Below are positions 12,640-24,125 of a stretch of 64,000 bases of DNA, piece by piece. The notes under the pieces are model-generated. The model worked only from the letters and a program-made list of their open reading frames with translations. It had not been told where the DNA came from and did no database searches. A program made the translations under genes and the position numbers. Source of the DNA: Rallus limicola (taxonomy: Eukaryota; Chordata; Aves; Gruiformes; Rallidae). Position 1 is the first letter of the stretch, and each line of letters opens with the position of its first letter. The DNA is taken from NCBI GenBank assembly GCA_022605955.1, contig JAKCOZ010000018.1:2364001-2428000 (forward strand), in the 5' to 3' direction.

Positions 12640-13320
12640 ATGCCAAAAAGGTACAATTGTCTGCACATTGCCTGCCATGCTCCCTGTACAGACAAACACT
12701 CCTGCTGTCCTTCAGGAAACCACAGTCACACCATGCCCACGCAAAGGCCGTGCCCAAGTCTCCCTCTGCTTACAGGCAGGGTCAACGTCTCCAGCTCAGG
12801 TGGTCTCACCAAGGCCACACAGAAGCTGTGCACCTTCCCCACCCACGTTCATAGCTTTACTGAACTACTCTTATTGCCCAGGTTAGTAGTCAGGATTAAA
12901 CCAACAGCTCTAAATCTAAGCCTGCCCAAAGTCAGTGCCACAACACAAAACCAATCCTTGGCACTTGTCACAAGACGCAAGTGCCACTTCTTTGGCCTTC
13001 TTCAAGTAGCCAAGATACCCCAAGCAGGGAGATGAACAGGCTTGGAAGTAACATTGGTGTTCATCAGACTTCAGCTGTAGTCCTCAAAAGCACGCTTTTA
13101 AGAGCCAGGCTGGGCACAGCATGCTGTAAGGCCTGACACAGCTCTGAAGGGCCACAAGACAAGGCTAGAGACAGCACCTGACACAGGCATATGATCAGCC
13201 AGAGATGGAAGCTGGGTGCTTAGAGTGCAGCAGGGTGCTGAGGATGCCTGCAGCATGCCCAGGGCCTCCCCGGGAGCAGCTCCTGGGTGCAGCAGAGCTT
13301 CAGCTGTCACACCCCGACGC
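12640..13320. other. non-coding stretch, no gene recognised
   Basis: Overlapping open frames of 65 to 131 codons occur in all plus-strand phases with no recognisable product. Such simultaneous openness reflects local base composition, not coding. No repeat is seen. Confidence 0.5.
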
Positions 13321-13329
13321 TCAGCCGGC

Positions 13330-13480
13330 ATTTCATTTATATTCCCCAGAAACGATGGCAGGAATCATCTCCGCCTCTTCTGTGTAACTCAGTTAGCTGG
13401 TAATTGCGTTTATTGCTACCATGCTGTTGTTTACACGTCTTTGTTATTAGATTGCTTTGTGGGGAGCTGGTTTAATGCAG
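13330..13480. promoter_or_regulatory. candidate regulatory patch
   Basis: A short low-redundancy patch with TAACTCAGTTAGC, GGTAATTGCG, TTGTTTAC (forkhead-like) and TTATTAGATTG words between about 13385 and 13455. It is distinct from the GC-rich flanks. The call is by appearance only. Confidence 0.2.
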
Positions 13481-13809
13481 CGTTCGACACCTGGGTTTCT
13501 ATCACTCTGCGTGAGCATCAAAAGGCCAACCCAGGAGACACATTGTACACTCGTGTCCAGCTCTTTTTCCCAATTCACAGAAATGCTTAATCAAGTTAAC
13601 GTCTCTCCGAGGCACCGACAGCTCTGTTCGGAGGGCTATCAGTGCTTCTTTTATCGTGCAAAACCTTCCACATTGGCCCTGTGTTGTTATGGCAATCCAG
13701 CATCCGAGATGTGGACAAGAAAAAGAATTCACATGGTGAGTCTCTGTTTGAGACATACGAGATGCAGTTTCAGAGGACTTTGGGAAATCACGTGCCATTG
13801 CACACTAAG

Positions 13810-15400
13810 GCAGAAACTACTTAAAATGAGCACTGGAGTTGAGGTTCTATGACCAAACTTCCTCTAAAGCTAACGAAACCCAGATCCATTAATTACCCTG
13901 TATGCATCCAGGACTAGTGCTCATCAATGAATCTGCTCTTTGCAGGAGCAAGGGCAATTCAGAAAGGAGCCTGTTACAATGTCTCTGGCTCATCGTAAAG
14001 GTGGCAGAGGCTCTGAAAAGTCCAGCTTGAGCATCTGGCCAACATCAGGCCATGCCTGAGATTCCCACCACACAGATCTAGAGCTGGATGAGAGAGGTCA
14101 GTGGCATTATTTCCAACTGAAATTATGTAGCGTTTGTTGCCCTTAAATAAGTCAGAATTAAGGATTTGATGTGCTGGTCAGTGTAAGAGAAGCACTTTGA
14201 CAGCAGACCAGTGTAAGAGAATATAACTTCCTGTCCAGAGGACAACTACCATGTACCTGCAGCAGTGTCCACCTCACTTGGCTTCAGTCTGGGGGCACCA
14301 GCCTCAAGCAATGCATTTCTAGCTCCTTTTACTTCCCTGCACACAACTTTCAGCCAGTAAAATCATTAATACCATAGACATTCACACACCCTACCATCTC
14401 AGAGTATTGTCATCTATTTGTTATGAGAAAGAACAAATTTTCTACATGCCAAAACAAGAAAATGCAGTGAAGTGACAGTTCTCCTCCTCCTCTTTCTTCC
14501 CAGCATGAGTCAAGCAGTATTGAAGACCTGCACAGTTCTAGTATGAAATTTGGCTTTGTATTCCCATTGCCTGGGAAGCTCCAAAGACACTTGAGAGGTC
14601 ACCAGACACGTGGATCTAGCTCCTAACTTTTTCAAATGCTCTCAAAATGCTGGTGTAAGCATGACCCAGCCCTTACAGCCTTTATGCTCTTGGATGCGTA
14701 CTAGCAGTTCTGATCTCGACATCTGCTTCCTATAGGCAATGCTGACCTCCTCTCCCCACCCCCCTCCATCTCCTAGCCATCCCCATTTACTTCATGGTGG
14801 TTCTGGCCAGGCACAGACCAGCAACCCAATGGTGCAAACAGCCACCAAACCTCTTCGCTAAATTATTTCTCTACATTTTTTTAGCTCTGATCTGTTCTGC
14901 ACACAGGTCTATACAGAGCTTTCTGCTCCATCCCCCTCTCTATTTGGAGCAGATGGTTCTTGTGAAACGCAGTGGCACCAGCTACAAAAGTCATTGTTAC
15001 AAGTGTTGTGGAATAATCACATCCATCTCACCCCCAGAGTCCAAGTCCATCCATGTTCACACTGCCGTGATGTGCTGCAGCACTTCACCTTCCCACCCCC
15101 CTAATGAAGCAACACACTCCCAAGCCACTGACTAACATTGAGCTCCTTAGAAAGGGTCCAGCCTCTGAACATGCTGCTTGGAGCTGCACCATTGCATAAA
15201 GGACCTGATAGACCCCATTGTACTCTGGTCTTCTATAAATCTCCGTTAGCACAAGGAGAGACCAGCAAGGGGAAGCAGTTCCCCTGTGGCTGGAGGATGG
15301 CTCCTCCATCCATTCACCCCATGGATCTCAGAGAGCTGATGGCCCTGAGTGACCGGAGCCCTTCCACCACTGCAGGGGACATGTGATGAGGCTCTGAGTG
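13810..15400. other. non-coding stretch, no gene recognised
   Basis: No exon or repeat family is recognised. A 13-base word, CAGTGTAAGAGAA, occurs twice 31 bases apart (14179-14191 and 14210-14222), a small local duplication. A pyrimidine-rich tract lies near 14745-14775. Open frames reach 113 codons (14794-15135, plus) with no family resemblance. Confidence 0.5.
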
Positions 15401-15414
15401 TGGGAAAGCACACT

Positions 15415-15660
15415 GCCAAAATGAATGCTCATAATTACAAGTTTTTCAAGCAAAATAAAGAGATCCAAAGCCTGGGAGTTAGATGTTACGAGATATTTCT
15501 TTTTTCATGTTTCCTCAGCAGCTTCTGGCACAGCTGCAGAATCCTTTAACTGTGGCTATGCATTTACTCCAAATTAATACTGATCTATTAACAGTGATAC
15601 CGTTGCTTTAGTTACTGTGTTCTCAAAGAGTAAAATACATCCTACGGCTGTACCTCCACA
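15415..15660. promoter_or_regulatory. candidate conserved non-coding element
   Basis: AT-rich, motif-dense sequence with CATAATTACAAG near 15430, CTATGCATTTAC near 15556 (octamer-like ATGCAT core) and AAATTAATACTG near 15570. No coding frame. Inferred from composition only. Confidence 0.25.
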
Positions 15661-15669
15661 GACAGGCCT

Positions 15670-18093
15670 TGAACACTGTATGCAGTCAAAGAATTAAATC
15701 AAACAGGAGATTTCAAAAAACTTCTCCAAGGACCCTGGAACACCGAGTTTTCAGTGCCACAAATATTCCTCTTAAGTTACAGAGACATTTCTTAAGACGG
15801 GTTTAGTCATGAGAAAGGGGCCATATTACTCAGCAGTATAAAGCTCAGTTCAAAGTGGATGAGTTCTCCAAATGCAGAGAGCATTTACTTACTACAAGCA
15901 GCTGCTGCCACTGCCAGCAAAACTAGGGCCTGAGGAAAAAGGGAAAATATTGTTATTAGAAGGAGGAAGAGTATTTAAAGCTGATCAGCTCATTGCACAA
16001 ACCTCCGCTGTAAGAGAGATTGCAGGCACAGAAACCAAGGGGTGAGGGGGTGGGCTTATTCCTGGGATCGTGGCAGTAGTGGCACTCACAAGTAAACTCC
16101 AACAGGGACTAAGTGCTCTGCATTGGGAAAAAAAAAGTGTGATGCTTGGCCATTTGGATTCTGGGGGGAGGCATTAATAACTACTTATGACCAGCCTTAC
16201 AGCAGCCACTAGTAGGTCCTTGGGTAGATGCTCTGTAACAGACTGCATTCATCTTAATGCTCAATTCACACTTTGTCTTGAGTGTGTTTGTAGAAGAAAA
16301 ATGAAAACTTACTCTTTCTCTCTCTTTCCTGAGTGGTAGGTAAAAGTAGAAACAACACAACAGTAGGACTTCTCATGGAAAAATCTATCATTAAATACAT
16401 TTTGCATAATATCAATGGGAGATTCCAGGTTTGGACCATCCAGCTCCCATAACTCAGCTACTGATTCACCAGAGCCAGTGTCTCCACTGAGCACACCACC
16501 TCAGGGAAGCAGAAATCAACAGATATGTTCTTACTTATCCAAATATTTAAGTATTGACAGTGTTAAAGTCCCTGGTAGAGTCCTCCTTTAATTAGCAGTA
16601 TTTTTCCCTAGGCACCCATGGACTGGAGCCATCTACCCAGTCCCGTTCTGGTAGCAGCATTTCCTTTTTCTCCTTCATCATTCAGCAAGAAAGGACAGCA
16701 GTGATGCAGCTTTTACTGCTTGTCTGTATTGGCCACAGAGAAGTCATTGTCAGCTGAAATAATTGGCAACTGCCACTATTCTTGCTGGTGAGCTCTTTCT
16801 CCAGAATGTTTTAATCTTGCTGCGATCTTGGCACGCACTGCAGAGCTCTTGTCCTGGATTTTCACTTGGGATAGTTCTAATTATTCTGCTTATTTATGGT
16901 GTCCCTGAAGGAAGACATTTGCAGACGTTAACAGCAGTATACCAAGAAAATTATTGTAAAGCTCTATAAAGTAGATGGGATCTTTATGATAACCCTGATT
17001 TTTGGCACACAGCGGACATAGAATTAACTCCTCCAGACTTCACTGCCAGAGTCCCCAGAGCTTGGAGTGGAGACAGCAAGCTCAAGCCACCTGCCCCAGC
17101 CATGAAGGCAGCCTGAGGGCTACCAAGCCTTATGTTGGGGACAGCCCAGTCCCACCACTGCTGGGAAGATTAAGATGCAAAAAAGTTCTCATGTCCCCAG
17201 CAATAACTCTGCCAGAGACAAAACCCATCAGCTCTCTAAATCACTCTTTAGGCTTTGTGCTAAAGAGAAGCCTGCTAAAGCCTTCTCAAGAAGTGATTAA
17301 TGCCTTCTGCGCTCTCCTTCATCCTTGATAAGGAATTCAGTTTTACACAGTAGGCAGAGTGCTACCTTAGACCAACAAAATATTAAGCACCAGGACAGAT
17401 CAAGTCCTTGAGACATTGCTAGGCACCTTCAATGGGAAACACAACCATAAATACATGACTTTATCCAGGAATTGCATGTAAAGGGGTGGAAGACTCTGAC
17501 CCTGCCAGATTATTTATTGCAGAAGCTGCCACTGATGATAAACCACTTGTGAGTCACCCTTGTTACATAACAAAGCAGTGAAACTTTAAAGGTCACTTTT
17601 GGTGCTCAGGGTAAAGCTCTGAAGAAAAGAGGGACTATGACCTCCAGTTGCTTTGCAGCTGAGGCGGAGGGTGCCATGCCCAAATCTCCACCTGTCTGAT
17701 GGAGATCTGACAACATCCTCATCGAGGCGGCCCCAGCACAAGCCCTGCTCACCAGTCAGCTGCCAATCCTCTCACCAGTAAGGTCCTTAAATTTGAGTGC
17801 TGGAGCCCCGTGGCAGTCCTGGCTAATTGGCAAGCAGGTAGGAGCTGGCACACCAGCGGGAAAGACCTGCAGCTTAGGAAAGTCCCACCAGGTACCCCAC
17901 ACTCCTTGTATCGCTTCAGGTTTCACACAAGCAAGTCAAGATGCTCCTTCCCTAAAACGAAATTCGACATAAATAGCTACCTGGGACAGCAGCTTCTCAC
18001 TTCCTCCTGCCCAGGGGCAAAGCCATAAATAAGCTTTGTGCTCTCAGGAAACATGACAGTTATTATTCAATAACTGAATTATAGGCTCATTCT
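15670..18093. other. non-coding stretch, no gene recognised
   Basis: I see no gene or interspersed repeat. A CT-rich run at about 16313-16329 and an A run at about 16129-16137 are the only simple sequences. Open frames are up to 108 codons (17002-17328, plus) and anonymous. Confidence 0.5.
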
Positions 18094-18128
18094 GGGGAAG
18101 GGGAAGGGGAACAGGAAGGGGAAGGGGG
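18094..18128 (+). repeat. GGGGAA purine repeat, strong G-quadruplex motif
   Basis: Five G tracts of at least four bases lie at 18094-18097, 18100-18103, 18106-18109, 18118-18121 and 18124-18128, separated by AA or by an 8-base spacer. This satisfies the usual intramolecular quadruplex pattern (four or more G-tracts with loops of 1-7 bases, one loop slightly longer) on the plus strand. It is also an imperfect 6-bp tandem repeat and a purine-only tract apart from one C. Quadruplex formation is inferred from sequence. Confidence 0.85.
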
Positions 18129-18780
18129 CCTTTTACTTCACAGGAACTGAAATATTTCAAAGAAATAATAAATCCATGATAGGAAACACTGGTGAGCGCT
18201 TTGTACTTGGGCAAGTTTCTCTCATTTTGGAATTACTGCTTTCAGTTTTTAAAGGTGTTTGTGATGTACAGAATACAGAACAGCAAATGCATTAAAAATG
18301 CATTTCCCTGTCACCTTGTTCATTTATAATGTGCTAGGAGCTGTGGAAGTCAGGAAGGATCCACCCCGAGGGCAGTGAACGCAGGTGCCTACAGGGGCTG
18401 TGTCCCACCCCTTACACACCCGTCCCGGCAGCTGCCAAACTTCAAGGCAAAAACTTTCTCTTCTAATACAAAACTTGGGAGTGGGGAGCAGGAAGCTCAC
18501 CCCATTTTATTCTTGGAAAGGACATGAGAGCAGATCACTCAGCACAGTGGAACCCTGCGCTTGCCATGGCGTGTGGCATGTGGAAACGCCTGGTGGCTGG
18601 AGGGATGGTGTTGGAAGGGTCTCTGAGAAGCAAGGCCAACAAACACGGGAGAGGAGCTGTGGCTGTCACCGCAGCACATGAATGCATAGGTTTCTCTTGT
18701 TGGATCCAAGTTTTGCCTGAATGTATCCAGGCAACAGGAATCCTGGATTCAGTAACAGCTGGTCAGCCCAGGGCACAGCG

Positions 18781-18900
18781 ACACGCGTAGGAGCACCGCG
18801 AGACAGACCCAAATGCCGACAACGCGCTGTGTTCGCCCCGCGTCACGCCCCTGGTTCGTGTGTTCGCTCCGCGTCACGCCCCTGGTTCGTGTGTTCGCTC
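18781..18900. promoter_or_regulatory. CpG-dense patch containing the 31-bp tandem repeat
   Basis: About 18 CpG dinucleotides occur in 120 bases, far above the CpG-poor surroundings. Most lie in CGCG or CGTCACG contexts. The patch is too short for a classical CpG island and there is no obvious transcript start, so it may be a small unmethylated regulatory patch, or just the CpG content of the minisatellite units. The CpG count is from reading the sequence; the methylation state is unknown. Confidence 0.5.
18828..18900 (+). repeat. 31-bp CpG-rich minisatellite, about 2.35 copies
   Basis: Units 18828-18858 and 18859-18889 differ by a single C/T change, and a third partial unit matches over 18890-18900. 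Each full unit contains CGCGTCACG, a half cAMP-response-element (CGTCA) inside a CpG-rich context, followed by CGCCCCTGG, which resembles a GC-box/KLF site. The near-identity of the units suggests a recent duplication. Copy number may vary between individuals. Confidence 0.9.
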
Positions 18901-18904
18901 ACCA

Positions 18905-19470
18905 AACCACACACTGACTCACTCGGCATCTGCAGGGCTCGGTATGTTTAGGTTCATTCATCATGAAAAGTCTGCTCCATGTTTACACCCCCCAGGGGGA
19001 ACACCATCGCACACCGCTAGAACCGTCTCTGAGCCCGCCAGCACCAGCCTCCCTGCGTGCCCAGCAAAGCTGTGACTTCTCCCAGTGCCTGAACCAGGAC
19101 ACTGCTCCCACCAATGTCCCCTGGACACCCAAAACACATGTACAGTGCAGGGGATCGGGGAGCGGACACACTGACACCTCACCTCCCCCCAGCCACACAG
19201 GGATCTGCATTAGCAGTTAGGGATTCGATGACAGGAGCTAAAAGCACACGATATTGGCCATATTCCTTCTGCAGAATTAATAAGTAGTTTGTTGGTGTCA
19301 GAGCCAGGGCTTGTCCTGGGAACCCTCTAATGAAAGCTTTTCCACCCACCCTGACATGCACTCAGCCTTCCCAGATGCAGGGAGAAGCACCGGGCAGGCC
19401 GCGAGCGCCTGTGGAGGGAAACAACACTGCATTTGAACTCCTCAGGAAGAGGTTACCCCACAGGCTCCCA
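18905..19470. other. non-coding stretch, no gene recognised
   Basis: Moderately GC-rich with open frames in several phases (up to 85 codons) and no recognisable protein. No repeat is seen. Confidence 0.5.
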
Positions 19471-19474
19471 TTTC

Positions 19475-20005
19475 ACTTCTGATTAACAATAAAGTTCATG
19501 GCTTCTACAGCATCTTTGTAATAAGTCAAGCTGTTTGGAAAGAAATGGGCCGTGCTAAAAGCTCTTATTACCCCTGAAAAGAAATGATCCAGCATCAATG
19601 AAATGGATAGCAAATTTCCTTATGTATGGAAAATGATCATTGCTCTAGATCAGGGAATAGCAACTGATCCAAAACTATACAGTATGATTACTTGTGAAGT
19701 GATCATTATGGGGAGAGGGCCCGAGAAAGCTCTGCAGACATAATGAGGAGGTACACAGCTCTAGAGCTCAACAGACTCATTTAGACAAAACAGCCTGACA
19801 GAGAAAGTAGGTGTTAGTTATGAGGAGCACTGCCCTATTACTGCATGCTAATTAGCAATTTGGAATGGCACTGAATCAAACAATATCAAACAAAACTTTT
19901 TCTTCCATCAGAGACTGGCCTTTTTAAAAACCAGAGGCTTTCCAATAATTGGCTGGTGTGTTTCTCTTTTCATCCAGTTTTAACCCTCCCCATTAATTTT
20001 GTGGG
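19475..20005. promoter_or_regulatory. candidate conserved non-coding element with homeodomain palindrome
   Basis: About 530 bases of AT-rich, non-repetitive sequence. It includes a SOX-type AACAAT at 19485-19490, a perfect 12-bp palindrome TGCTAATTAGCA at 19846-19857 (two TAAT homeodomain cores back to back, preceded by GCATGC), and a second palindrome CCAATAATTGG at 19942-19952 (inverted CCAAT words around ATA). GATCATT words occur repeatedly between 19637 and 19710. No reading frame of note. Such clustering is typical of developmental enhancers, but conservation and activity are not shown. Confidence 0.4.
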
Positions 20006-23000
20006 TTTCATTTAGGGCTTCCCTTTTTGGGTAGGCTTTTTTACTCTTGTAATTGCTTTCAGAAATAGCAGAGCCTAAGGCATTTGCAGATCTTTGCATC
20101 TAAGTGCAAAATAAAATAATAAATAAATAAGGAAGAAAAACCCAGAACAATACCAAAAGCACTGCGCTCTACCTCCTATCCTGTCCGGGGTTTTAGCCCA
20201 GTCTGTAAGGCTGTGGTGCACAGGACGACAGGGGTCCTGTGCTCCAAGTAAGCCAGATGCATATTGTCTTCAGTTACTGCTCATGGTCAATACATTCACA
20301 TACCCAATGCAGGCACCTGAACAGGGGACAGCTGCAGAGGTGTGCAGGCTGCACCTCCAGCCCCAGCCCTGGAGATATTTTGAGCTTTCTGGTTTGCTCT
20401 CCCTAACATGTTTAACTTTCTCTGTTAAAATAGGGTAAGCATAAGTTCTGCAGAGCTAGGCACGCCACTTTGATGGTAACACGTAAATGCATGTGCAAGT
20501 ATTGCACATCCCACTGCTGCTCCTTGCCCCGCAGCGCCTGGCAGCACAAGGAGCCTGCCCGGTGCTGCTGAGGAGCCCTGGATGGAGCCCTCGCTGCTCT
20601 GGAAATTGATGGTGGCACCTGCACCACTGCTGAACCTTCTGGTGTAAAGGGAACCCCATGTTCTTCCAGACCCCCAACGCATGCTTGCACTGGGTGCTGC
20701 CCTAATCAGAGAGAAGAAGAGGCAAGGACAAGGCATGCTGCAAGTCCTTAAATCTGGTTTTCTAAAGGCATAATGTGTATGTCACAAGTTCCAATTCCCA
20801 AAGCTTGGCAGGGAGACTCAGCCTCCTGAGTCCTTCCTGCCCTTCTGAAAAGGGACTTGATGGCAGGTTTGGCACATCCAGGTAACCCTGTACCTCTCAC
20901 CTCAGCCTGGCTGCAAGTCTCTCCCCCTTCCAGATATATTTTTCTATAGCTTTACCAAGTGCATTTTCAGGCTTGACTAAACCTCCATCTTTTCCTATTG
21001 AAATGCAAGAAGCAGGATCCTTTTAACCTCACCAATCATTCTCTGCTGTTCAGATGGGAAAGTGACTAAAGAATAGTGGAATAGTCACACGGAAGCATTT
21101 CAGGAGCCTCTCTGAGCATTACCACTTACATTTTCCCTGAGCTGCACCGCCTTCATCTCTGCTGCCAGCTCAGTTGATGCTGCAAAAGGCTGACCTGCAG
21201 AGATAATCCCCACTTCAGCACTCCCTGCCCCACTGTATGTGGCACCTCTGAGGCAGCATCCCTCAAGAGCAGCTTTCACTCCCCTGGGATGACAAAAGCC
21301 ATTCCCACAGAGCCAGAACAGGAGATGTGCCACATCTGCTCCGGTTTACAGCAACTTGTGTTGTGCCTGGGACTGTATTTCAGTTCCTGTGAATAATGCT
21401 GAAGAGCTTTTAGTGGAAGCAGAGAGAATTATTGATGGTAACAGTAAAATTATTTTATCTACACAAGCTGGAGACAGCATATGTACTCTGTGAGGTGCAT
21501 TTCGCCTGCCACTGGGATTAAAACATTAGAAAGAACATGTAGCACGTTATGAAGTTAGAAACAATATCTTGAATTGATCTGCCACAGTAAGAAAAACTTT
21601 CTTTTCATGCTTGCCTCCTGCAACTCCTCTGATGTAATGGGAATGGAGTTTCACGGGCAGTTGTTAAGTTACTAATTGTTGTGCTTTGCGTGCTATCGGG
21701 GTTCCTGGGGCTGGGAGAGGAGAAGAGAGGAAATCACTGCTCCCCCCAGAGCAGCTTCAGATGTACCACGCTTCTGCTTTGGAGAGGTGGTGAGCACGCT
21801 CTGTACCACAGCCACACTTCCAAGACAAATTCCCGTAATAAAAAAGTCACAACATGAGAACTGCCTCCTTCATTGCAAGGGAGAAAAACTGGAGGGGAGC
21901 AGCAGAGGTGTAAATCAATGCCAGCAGTTTGACAGAGATATTACAGACAGCAAATCTGGAACTGAAGCACAGAGGCAAATGGAGTACAGTGGCCAGGAGA
22001 AAATAAGCAAAAGATCTGGGGAATTGAAATTCAATATTTATTTTTTTTACAAGCTGAAATGAATTAACTTCATTTTCCTGAGGGACTGCAGATTGCCTTT
22101 GTGCAGCTTTCTCCCCTCCTCCAGGACAGATATGCCTCCCTAAGCCTGCCTTGTCTTGAAATGATGCTGCTAATCCAGTGTAAGAGATTCTTGTGAGTAC
22201 AAGTATACATGAGCAGTCAACAATAGTGAGTACATCCTCCAAAGGGGCAGAAGACAATATTCATAACCTGACTCACTGGAAAAGTTTAAATATCTGATTA
22301 GTGTGGCTTTGAGCCCGAACCTGTGGGTTTTCCACCCTCCTAAGAATGCAGCTTCCTGGCCATGCTTGCTCAGCACACAGGAGCCTGATCAGACATAGCA
22401 TCAACACCTCCAGACCCCCTCCACCCCCCCAACCCTGGCCCCAGCCCTGCTCCTGGCCCTTCTCCAGCCTTCTTCTCACAAATGCTGGACAGAAAGCAGC
22501 CTAAAGGTGAGGAACGTGTCGGCCTTCAAGTAGGTAGACATGGGGAGTACTGAGCTATGTCTCAGGGGTGATGCACACCAAGAAGGGACTTCCAGCTAAT
22601 ACCAGCACAATATCAAATACTTCAGGCTATTTTGGCAAAAGTGTTCATATTTAGGTCAAAATGAGGTAAAATTTTTCTGTAGTAAAAGTGAACTTCTGGG
22701 AAGTTCTTTTCTGGGACCTGCATCTTCTCTTAGGAAAATTGCTTGAATGGGAAATTCTCCTCCAGCTCTCCCAAAGGGCCGTTACTCAGTAACGCCTTGG
22801 TGAGCACAGCCCTGAGGTGACCATTTTCACAACGAAATGCAAATCATGTCTTCTGTTTCCTAAATTCATTTGTTATATTTTAAATTCACTTCCAACAAGC
22901 TCCTCCCAGACACAGATCCCCGTGTTTCTGTTAGGAGCAGTGTGCTGCCGTTTCCATCGGCTGCGGCCTAATCAAGCAGAATGATGACTATTCCAGAGCC

Positions 23001-23140
23001 AAAGGGAGGAAAAGTAATGACAAGCATGAAGCAGACAAGCATGGAGCATGTAACCTTCCACGGCAAATATCAATTTACTTATTAAGCTACAGTCCTGTTT
23101 GGAATGACACTGGTTTGTTCATCTGAGATGAAGTTTTATT
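20006..23140. other. non-coding stretch, no gene recognised
   Basis: An A-rich AAAT-type simple repeat lies at about 20108-20130. Otherwise no repeat or gene is recognised; open frames reach 136 codons (21847-22257, minus) without a family match. A 15-bp inverted repeat with 7-bp arms around one base, 22780-22794, contains GTTA/TAAC words resembling paired MYB sites. C- and G-rich tracts occur at about 22410-22430. Confidence 0.5.
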
Positions 23141-23144
23141 TCAG

Positions 23145-23312
23145 GCCTGGGAAGAAGCTGAGGAGCTTGGCCCGGAATCCTCTCCATGAGCTGAGGAGCC
23201 TGCAAAGAGGTCCAGGAGGGCTCAGGCACCTCTCAGCAGCAGCAATGTTGAAGACTCTTATTGCTTTGGATGTTGAAATTCTTCTTCAGAGCTCTTAACT
23301 AAAATCTTTAAG
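23145..23312 (+). other. possible non-coding exon (splice-like boundaries)
   Basis: The segment is preceded by a TTTTATTTCAG acceptor-like sequence ending at 23144 and followed by AAG|GTAAGTG, a near-consensus donor, at 23313. Length is 168 bases, a normal internal exon size. All three plus-strand frames contain a stop within the segment, so an internal coding exon is unlikely. A lncRNA or untranslated exon is possible. Chance pairs of splice-like sites are common in 64 kb, so confidence is low. Confidence 0.15.
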
Positions 23313-23880
23313 GTAAGTGTGGGCTGTAAAAGGAGCCATTATCCCAACTGTATTTGTAAGAGAAAGGAATGTATTGCAATGAAAAGCATTGGAGTAGAAA
23401 TCATACAAAGCAGACAGCTTTAGCACAATATACCTACACCTAAAGGGGCATAAGAAATAAGAATGGATGTTTCTGGGAGAGTTTTGGGGCTTCAGCAAGT
23501 TGAAGACATCCAGGATAGATGCCATGATGAAAACACAACTCAGGATTGGAGAAATCCTTTTGCAGCTGGCTAATTCCAAAACAGCTGCAATGGCCCCAGG
23601 GTGCCAACACAACCTGCCCCACTGCCACACTGCATCAGCCCCACAGCAAGAACTGCTGTCTCCCACTGCCCTTCCTCAGCAAAGCACTTGGATACATTTT
23701 GGACCTGCAACATCAGTGAGACCGAAATTTTTACATGCACTGCTGAAATGGGGCTTCTCAAACCACAGGGGCCACCACAGCCTCCAATTCCTTGTTATTA
23801 ATATATTTAACAGACAATAAAACTCACAAAATGCTTTCTCCTCCCTCCTGAATTAGAGTTTATGAGATGGGACTGAAGGG

Positions 23881-24125
23881 AATCATAGAATCACAGGGGT
23901 TGAAAGGGACCTCGAGAGCTCATCGGGTCCAATCCCCCCGCCAAAGCAGCTCCCTAGCTCATATCGCACAGGTCGGCATCCAGATGGGTCTTGAATATCT
24001 CCAGTGAAGGAGACTCCACCACCTCCCTGGGCAGCCAGTCCCAGGGCTCTGTCACCCTCACTGTGTAAAAGTTCTTCTGCATGTTGGTGCGGAACTTCCT
24101 GTGCTCCAACTTGCAGCCACTGCAG
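23881..24125 (-). mobile_element. CR1 LINE 3'-end fragment
   Basis: Read on the minus strand this gives the end of the CR1 second open frame and its 3' untranslated tail. Peptide pieces such as NFYTVRVTEPWDWLPREVV and SPSLEIFKTHLDADL are the recognised C-terminus of CR1 reverse-transcriptase proteins. The 3' end at 23881 shows the family's tail words (TCTATGATT on the minus strand) after a GGTCCCTTTCAA-like stretch. The copy is severely 5'-truncated, at about 24125, as most CR1 copies are. It has no promoter and no coding capacity. It resembles the fragment at 42289 closely enough to suggest the same subfamily. Confidence 0.9.

Noticed and set aside
22433..22507. Acceptor- and donor-like pair (CTTCTCCAG ... 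AAAG|GTGAGG)
   Set aside because: The interval is only about 45 bases, with no coding sense; chance splice-like words are frequent.
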